From NCBI GenBank assembly GCA_902760865.1, contig CACWID010000022.1, positions 1 to 45,288 of the forward strand: 45,288 bases of DNA, in the 5' to 3' direction. Below are positions 40,706 through 45,288 of this stretch, in pieces. Numbering within the stretch: position 1 is the stretch's first letter; each line of letters begins with the position of its first letter. Origin of the DNA: an uncultured Bacteroidales bacterium. Lineage in GTDB: Bacteria; Bacteroidota; Bacteroidia; Bacteroidales; Muribaculaceae. The notes below the pieces were generated by a model, which had not been told where the DNA came from, made no database searches, and saw only the letters and a program-made list of their open reading frames with translations. Position numbers and translations under genes: made by a program.

Positions 40706-41548
40706 CTACTTAACCCTCTCAATAATGCTGCCGTCACACAAGCACGAACTCAAATCGCCATAGGAGACAGTAATCTTGGGCTCGCCCACGGCCTCCACAG
40801 CCAGTTCATTGGGCAGGTAGCTCCAGGTCAAACCGTTGTCCTCAAAATAGAAATTGCGGGTCACCGTGAGGTTCTCAACATTGAAGTAGCCCAGGTCATT
40901 CAACTGCTCATTGCCTTTGGCATTGTTCTGCTTGAGTAACTGCTGTTTAAGCAGCTGGCAGACATCGGCAACGGCATCGTCACGGAACAGGTTAGGCAGG
41001 TCGATATAGGTCTGGGTCTCGACATCAAAGCTGTAGTAGCGATGGGTCACCGAGGTCACCTTGTCGTTCTTCTTGACCACATCGACGCGCTCAAACGTCA
41101 CCACGCCGTTCTTGTTGTAGATAGGGGTCACGCGTGTGCTCGTGACATATTTCAAGGTTGTCTGGTCATCGGCTTCGTCCACTTCATTCTCACTGACGGG
41201 CTCATCCATGAAATCATACTGGTGCATGCTGTTGGAAACGACCTGGCGCATCGCCTCCTGCAGCGACAGCGTGTCTCCCGACTCCAGCACATAGGCCGCA
41301 AAGAGTCGCTGCAGGCTGTCCACCCTGACTCCTTCGCCGGCAGACACCGGATAGTCGATGGTAGCCTCGGCGACAATGGTACACCGCTCGCCATTGCTCA
41401 TCGTGAAAGCCGAATTGTCGTTCAGCTGCTCAGTACCGACAACGATAGCGGGCTTTCCGTCCTTATGTCCTGATTTGGTCTTTCCGCAAGAGCAGAATAA
41501 AACACTGGCAAACAGCAATATAACGAGAGTTGAGACCTTTGTTTTCAT
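40706..41548 (-). CDS. DUF3298 (RsiV-type) lipoprotein
   Basis: Exported lipoprotein of 280 residues. The signal ends ASVLFCSC with Cys21 as the likely lipidated residue, though the lipobox is atypical. The C-terminal part carries the DUF3298 fold: LPNLFRDDAVADVCQLLKQQLL, NFYFEDNGLTWSYLPNELA and GEPKITVSYGDL. DUF3298 forms the outer domain of the Bacillus anti-sigma factor RsiV, which binds lysozyme; no sigma gene is adjacent here, so a direct parallel is only an idea. The start at 41548 is preferred; an ATG at 41596 would place 16 extra residues before the signal peptide. Confidence 0.82.
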   Translation of the reverse strand: MKTKVSTLVILLFASVLFCSCGKTKSGHKDGKPAIVVGTEQLNDNSAFTMSNGERCTIVAEATIDYPVSAGEGVRVDSLQRLFAAYVLESGDTLSLQEAMRQVVSNSMHQYDFMDEPVSENEVDEADDQTTLKYVTSTRVTPIYNKNGVVTFERVDVVKKNDKVTSVTHRYYSFDVETQTYIDLPNLFRDDAVADVCQLLKQQLLKQNNAKGNEQLNDLGYFNVENLTVTRNFYFEDNGLTWSYLPNELAVEAVGEPKITVSYGDLSSCLCDGSIIERVK

Positions 41549-41689
41549 GACGATTTCATTGAGTTGATTGTAATTCATCTCGCTAAGGTAGTACATTTTT
41601 ATTTAAAACAAATAGATGGATTGGATTTTTTTGCCGATATTTGCAGAATAATAGGCTTTTGCCGCTTAATGAAGCAATCATCCAGAACA

Positions 41690-42520
41690 ATGAATATCGG
41701 AGAATACAATCAGCTGCGCATCAACCGCATGGTAGACTTCGGAGCCTACCTCATCGATGACGATACCCACGAGGTGCTGCTCCCCAAGCGTTACCTCACG
41801 AGTGACATGAAGGTGGGTGACACCATCCGTGTCTTTGTCTATAACGACAGCGAGAACCGCCCCGTGGCGACCACCGAGGAGCCCAAGGCCGTCGTCGGTG
41901 ATTTCGCACTCATGCGCGTCAAGGCGGTGAACAAGGTCGGAGCCTTCCTGGACTGGGGGCTGACGGCCAAGGACCTGCTGGTGCCCTTCAGCGAACAGCG
42001 GGTGGACATGCAGGCGGGGCGCAGCTATATCGTGCGCGTCTATCTCGACCCTGCCAGCCAGCGCATCGTCGCCAGCGCCAAGCTCGCCAAGTTCCTGAGC
42101 CTGACCGAGCCCGACTATTATCATCGGCAGCGTGTCGAGGTGCTGGTGGTGCAGCGCAGCGACCTGGGCTACCGCGTCATCGTCAACAATGCCCATTGGG
42201 GACAGATTTACCAAAACGAGACCTATCAGGACGTGAACGTCGGCGACAGGCTGACGGCCTTTGTCAAGCAGGTGCGCCCCGACGGCAAGGTGGATGTCAC
42301 GCTGGCCAAAATAGAAAAGATGCGTGTTGACGATCTCGCCGACCGCATCGAGCAGTACCTCAGGGCCCATGGTGGCGAAATGGCCATCACTGACAAGTCC
42401 AGCCCCGAGGACATCAACAAGACGTTCAACTGCAGCAAGAAGGACTTCAAGAAGGCCCTCGGCCAACTCTACAAGCAACAAAAAGTCACCCTCGGTGACA
42501 ACGTAAAACTGATTGACTGA
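41690..42520 (+). CDS. CvfB-like S1 RNA-binding protein
   Basis: Cytosolic protein of 276 residues of the CvfB/YitL type: several S1-like OB folds and a winged-helix end. The first OB part is RINRMVDFGAYLIDDDTHEVLLP, the second FALMRVKAVNKVGAFLDWGLTAKDLLVPFSEQ, the third lies near LGYRVIVNNAHWGQIY with VGDRLTAFVKQVRPDGKVDVTL, and the C-terminal winged helix is SSPEDINKTFNCSKKDFKKALGQLY. Staphylococcal CvfB affects virulence gene expression by RNA binding; the role in Bacteroidetes is not known. The start at 41690 is preferred; an ATG at 41669 would add seven residues. Divergent from the DUF3298 gene. Confidence 0.87.
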   Translation: MNIGEYNQLRINRMVDFGAYLIDDDTHEVLLPKRYLTSDMKVGDTIRVFVYNDSENRPVATTEEPKAVVGDFALMRVKAVNKVGAFLDWGLTAKDLLVPFSEQRVDMQAGRSYIVRVYLDPASQRIVASAKLAKFLSLTEPDYYHRQRVEVLVVQRSDLGYRVIVNNAHWGQIYQNETYQDVNVGDRLTAFVKQVRPDGKVDVTLAKIEKMRVDDLADRIEQYLRAHGGEMAITDKSSPEDINKTFNCSKKDFKKALGQLYKQQKVTLGDNVKLID

Positions 42521-42543
42521 TAACCTACAACTCAATAGAAAAT

Positions 42544-45123
42544 ATGTTCAGAAACATTGTTGTCGCTATCTTGTCGATAGCATTCATGGCAGCGCTGCCC
42601 GCCACGTCTGCCACCATCGAAGAGTTGAGGACGCCGCCCGTCCAGGGCTTGGACCTCAACAATCAGGAGCTCGAGGCTCTCACATTCCTGTATGCCTATA
42701 TGCCGCTTGCCGACGTGACTGACTATACGGTGCAGTTCCACCTCGAGAACGTGCGCGCCACCCTCGAGGCCCGCGAGCAGATGCCGTGGGGCAAAACGGT
42801 GCCCGACCTGCTCTTCAACCACTTCGTGCTGCCGCTGCGCGTCAATAACGAAGCGCTCGACATGTCGCGTCCCGTCTTTTTCAAGGAGTTGCGTGAGCGC
42901 GTCAAGGGCATGACCATGGAGGAAGCCATTCTCGAGATCAACCACTGGTGCCACGAGCACGTGACCTACCAGCCGAGCGACGCCCGCACACTGTCCCCGC
43001 TGGCATGCATGAACACGGCCATCGGACGATGTGGCGAGGAGTCCACCTTCACCGTCGCCGCCCTGCGCTCTGTCGGCATCCCGGCGCGACAAGTCTATAC
43101 GCCCCGATGGGCCCACACCGATGACAACCACGCGTGGGTCGAGGCATGGGCCGACGGCAAGTGGCACTTCCTGGGTGCCTGTGAGCCCGAAGCGGTGCTC
43201 GACCTGGGATGGTTCAACGCCCCGGCGTCAAGGGCCATGCTGATGCACACGCGCGCCTTCGGCGACTACAATGGTCCCGAGGAGGTGATGCTGCGCACTC
43301 GCAATTTCACCGAAATCAACCTCATCGGCAACTACGCCGCCACAGCCTCGACCCAGGTACAGGTCCTCGACAAGAGCGGCAAGCCCGTCAAGGGAGCAAA
43401 AGTGCAGTTCCGCATCTACAATTACGGCGAGTTCTACCCTGCTGCCACCAAGTATACCGACATCAAGGGCCGGACATCGCTCACGGCCGGCAAGGGCGAC
43501 ATGCTCGTGTGGGCCAGCAAGGACGGCTGGTACGGCTACAGTAAGGTCACCTTCGGCAAGGACGGCAAGGTTGATATCACGCTCAACAAGAATAATAGCC
43601 TCAAGAGCGGCCCGACATACGAGACCTTTGACATCGTACCGCCCGTCGAGAAAGCTGTCATGCCCAAGGTCAGCCCCGAAATGGCCGCTGCCAACAAGGT
43701 GCGCTTTGCCCGTGAGGACTCCATCCGCAAGGCCTATGTAGCTACTTTTATCGACGCCGAGAAGGCCCAATCGATCAATCCTGATGCCGCTGAATATCTG
43801 GTCAAGTCCCGCGGCAATTGGAGGACGATATTGGAGTTTGTCAGCAAGCATGCCGACAATAAAGAGCGTGTGCTCGGAGTGTTGAAGGGCCTGAACGAGA
43901 AAGACATGCGTGACGTGACCATGGCCATCCTGGATGATGCTTATGATGCACGCAGCAACCAGTTGGCCCAGCGCGTGGAATATGAGATGATCACATCGCC
44001 CTTCAAGTGTGAGCTGCAGGATGCCTTCGATGCCGCAACAGCTAGCCAGTTCAAGGCCGACCCGTCACGCCTGGTGGCCTGGGTGCGCGACAACATCTCC
44101 ATTCATCCCGAGGAGAATGCCCTGCACATCGCCCAGACGCCAATGGGCGTGTGGCGCTCCCGCATGACCGACGGCCGCGGACGGGACATCTTCTTTGTTG
44201 ACCTGGCTCGTTCCCTCGATATCGAGTCTCGCATGGATCCCGTGACCGGCAAGGTGCAGTACCGCACCGACGGCGACTGGCAGGATGTGAATTTTGAGAC
44301 CGTGGAGCAGACCAATGCCCAGACGGGCACCTTGAAGCTCCGATACACGCCCACCCGCGTCCTGGATGACCCGAAGTATTACCACCACTTCTCCATCTCC
44401 CGCATTCTCGACGACGGCTCGACCCAGTTGCTGAACTACGACGAGGGGGACTCCGGTCTCGAAGAAGGGTCGTCTTGGAGCAATACCTTCCAGAACGGCA
44501 CGACGCTGGATGCTGGCACCTACATGCTCACCAGCGGCACCCGGGCCGCTAGCGGCAAGGTACTGGTGGCCAACCGCATCTTTACCGTCAAGCCCGGCGA
44601 GACGACGACCATCAACCTGACCATGCGTCAGAGCGACGACATCGTGGCCGTCATCGGCAGCTTCAATTCCGAATCCAAGTTCCAGCTGCTCGACAGCGAG
44701 TTGAAGCCCATCGCAGGAGATGCCGTGAGCATCCTGTCGCAGACGGGGCGCGGCTACTTCATCGTGGGCCTGCTGGGCGTAGGCCAGGAGCCGACCAACC
44801 ATGCCATGCGTGACATCGCTAAGACGAGCGGAGCCATCGACAAGTGGGGCCGCCCGATGGTACTGCTGTTCGAGAACGAGGCCGAGGCCCAGAAATACCG
44901 CCAGGAGAACTTCGGCACCTTGCCAAGCAACATCATCTACGGCATCGACACCGACGGCAGCATACGCCACCAGATTGTCCATGAGATGAAGCTGCAGAGC
45001 GAAACCCAGCTGCCTATCTTCATCCTCGCCGATACCTTCAACCGCGTGCTCTTCTGCTCACAGGGCTACACCATCGGCCTGGGAGAGCAGTTCACCAAGG
45101 TCATCAACAACCTGGACCGATAA
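42544..45123 (+). CDS. Exported transglutaminase-like protein with C-terminal thioredoxin-like domain
   Basis: Protein of 859 residues with a signal peptide (RNIVVAILSIAFMAALPATSA). A transglutaminase-like domain lies at about 125-230: the nucleophile Cys163 in RCGEESTFTVAAL and His196 in DDNHAWVEAW. The third residue, normally Asp, falls in WHFLGACEPE, so Glu may replace it (inference). A carboxypeptidase-regulatory-like beta domain follows (VQVLDKSGKPVKGAKVQF, about 275-355), then a beta-rich stretch and a C-terminal thioredoxin-like fold (about 695-859) without a CxxC pair. Members of this family could act as peptidases or amidases at the envelope. It follows the CvfB-like gene by 23 bases. 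Confidence 0.82.
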   Translation: MFRNIVVAILSIAFMAALPATSATIEELRTPPVQGLDLNNQELEALTFLYAYMPLADVTDYTVQFHLENVRATLEAREQMPWGKTVPDLLFNHFVLPLRVNNEALDMSRPVFFKELRERVKGMTMEEAILEINHWCHEHVTYQPSDARTLSPLACMNTAIGRCGEESTFTVAALRSVGIPARQVYTPRWAHTDDNHAWVEAWADGKWHFLGACEPEAVLDLGWFNAPASRAMLMHTRAFGDYNGPEEVMLRTRNFTEINLIGNYAATASTQVQVLDKSGKPVKGAKVQFRIYNYGEFYPAATKYTDIKGRTSLTAGKGDMLVWASKDGWYGYSKVTFGKDGKVDITLNKNNSLKSGPTYETFDIVPPVEKAVMPKVSPEMAAANKVRFAREDSIRKAYVATFIDAEKAQSINPDAAEYLVKSRGNWRTILEFVSKHADNKERVLGVLKGLNEKDMRDVTMAILDDAYDARSNQLAQRVEYEMITSPFKCELQDAFDAATASQFKADPSRLVAWVRDNISIHPEENALHIAQTPMGVWRSRMTDGRGRDIFFVDLARSLDIESRMDPVTGKVQYRTDGDWQDVNFETVEQTNAQTGTLKLRYTPTRVLDDPKYYHHFSISRILDDGSTQLLNYDEGDSGLEEGSSWSNTFQNGTTLDAGTYMLTSGTRAASGKVLVANRIFTVKPGETTTINLTMRQSDDIVAVIGSFNSESKFQLLDSELKPIAGDAVSILSQTGRGYFIVGLLGVGQEPTNHAMRDIAKTSGAIDKWGRPMVLLFENEAEAQKYRQENFGTLPSNIIYGIDTDGSIRHQIVHEMKLQSETQLPIFILADTFNRVLFCSQGYTIGLGEQFTKVINNLDR

Positions 45124-45190
45124 CCACCAGACGAGGCAAGAACACGTAACTCTTGTAAATAAATGCGTTAGCAACTCCCCCTCTAAGATT

Positions 45191-45288
45191 TGAACTGCAC
45201 CCCAAAAGTTGGACACAAAACTATTGGAGTGCAGTTATTATATGAGACATGATTTTGTAGAAAAGCTAAATGTGGTCCGTTCAATCAC
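45191..45288 (+). mobile_element. Left end of an IS3-like insertion sequence (cut by the window edge)
   Basis: TGAACTGCACCCCAAAAGTT begins a terminal repeat of the kind seen in Bacteroidetes IS3-family elements, and a transposase-like frame starts 25 bases after it. AACTGCACCCC (45193-45203) and GGAGTGCAGTT (45226-45236) form an imperfect inverted repeat (10 of 11) just before the ATG. Only the left end is visible, so the family call is tentative. Confidence 0.6.
45242..45288 (+). CDS. IS transposase OrfA, 5' end only
   Basis: An ATG at 45242 opens a frame reading MRHDFVEKLNVVRSI, which runs off the window. The start resembles the helix-turn-helix OrfA of IS3-family elements. It lies at the expected distance inside the IS end. 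Fifteen residues cannot prove the family. Confidence 0.5.
   Translation, partial: MRHDFVEKLNVVRSI

Noticed and set aside
1-45288. tRNA, rRNA or riboswitch genes
   Set aside because: No tRNA T-loop/acceptor pattern, rRNA sequence or known riboswitch core was recognised by eye; a covariance-model scan would be needed to exclude small RNAs.

Overview
This window comes from a chromosome of the order Bacteroidales (phylum Bacteroidota), probably a gut or oral lineage of the Muribaculaceae/Prevotellaceae type. The evidence is the gene content: TamL/TamB in lipoprotein form, a PorD-like protein, a DUF5606 protein, a long NusB, a DAHP synthase fused to chorismate mutase, and a BspA-like surface protein with a C-terminal dockerin-like module. 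The promoters agree: several fit the Bacteroidetes pattern TTTG-N19/20-TAnnTTTG. Genes are GC-rich while the spacers are AT-rich. The family-level assignment is an inference.

Layout. 1-4.9 kb: an accessory-looking stretch with a BspA-like secreted protein (-) and a ClpC-type unfoldase that lacks the usual N-domain (+), set among three islands of a mosaic intergenic repeat built on the word GCGGATGC. 4.9-12.1 kb: tamB-tamL (-), an envelope assembly/lipid transport pair. 12.3-15.7 kb: 5-formyl-THF cyclo-ligase and an exported M16 zinc protease (+). 15.7-16.3 kb: a gene-free, hairpin-rich spacer. 16.3-20.5 kb: an FAD-dependent oxidoreductase (-), then a HAD phosphatase, a Fur-family regulator and a DUF1015 protein (+). 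20.6-31.4 kb: a long run of + strand housekeeping genes: dnaN, a DnaQ-like exonuclease, coaBC, porD-like, recN, rlmB, nusB, yajC, a YbbR-like protein, coaE, a DUF5606 protein and an NlpC/P60 lipoprotein. 31.4-34.2 kb: an SDR oxidoreductase, DAHP synthase/chorismate mutase and nadC (-). 34.3-39.2 kb: rlmH, a secreted orphan, and an ECF sigma/putative anti-sigma operon flanked by two paralogous outer-membrane proteins (+). 39.4-41.5 kb: an MBL hydrolase, rsmG and a DUF3298 lipoprotein (-). 41.7-45.1 kb: a CvfB-like S1 protein and an exported transglutaminase-like protein (+). The window ends inside an IS3-like insertion sequence.

Most genes are ordinary core functions: CoA synthesis (coaBC, coaE), DNA replication and repair (dnaN, exonuclease, recN), ribosome/rRNA maturation (rlmB, rlmH, rsmG, nusB) and envelope biogenesis (tamBL, yajC, NlpC/P60). 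The unusual content lies between them. At nine intergenic sites the DNA is a short tandem array with an exact 7-base period, using a different word at each site and often touching a start or stop codon. This resembles the heptanucleotide STRR sequences known from cyanobacteria. Alongside these are the GCGGATGC mosaic repeat, GAGACGC hairpin elements and other perfect palindromes. The best candidates for less-described biology are this repeat system, the sigma-factor operon with its OMP paralogs, and the N-domain-less ClpC.
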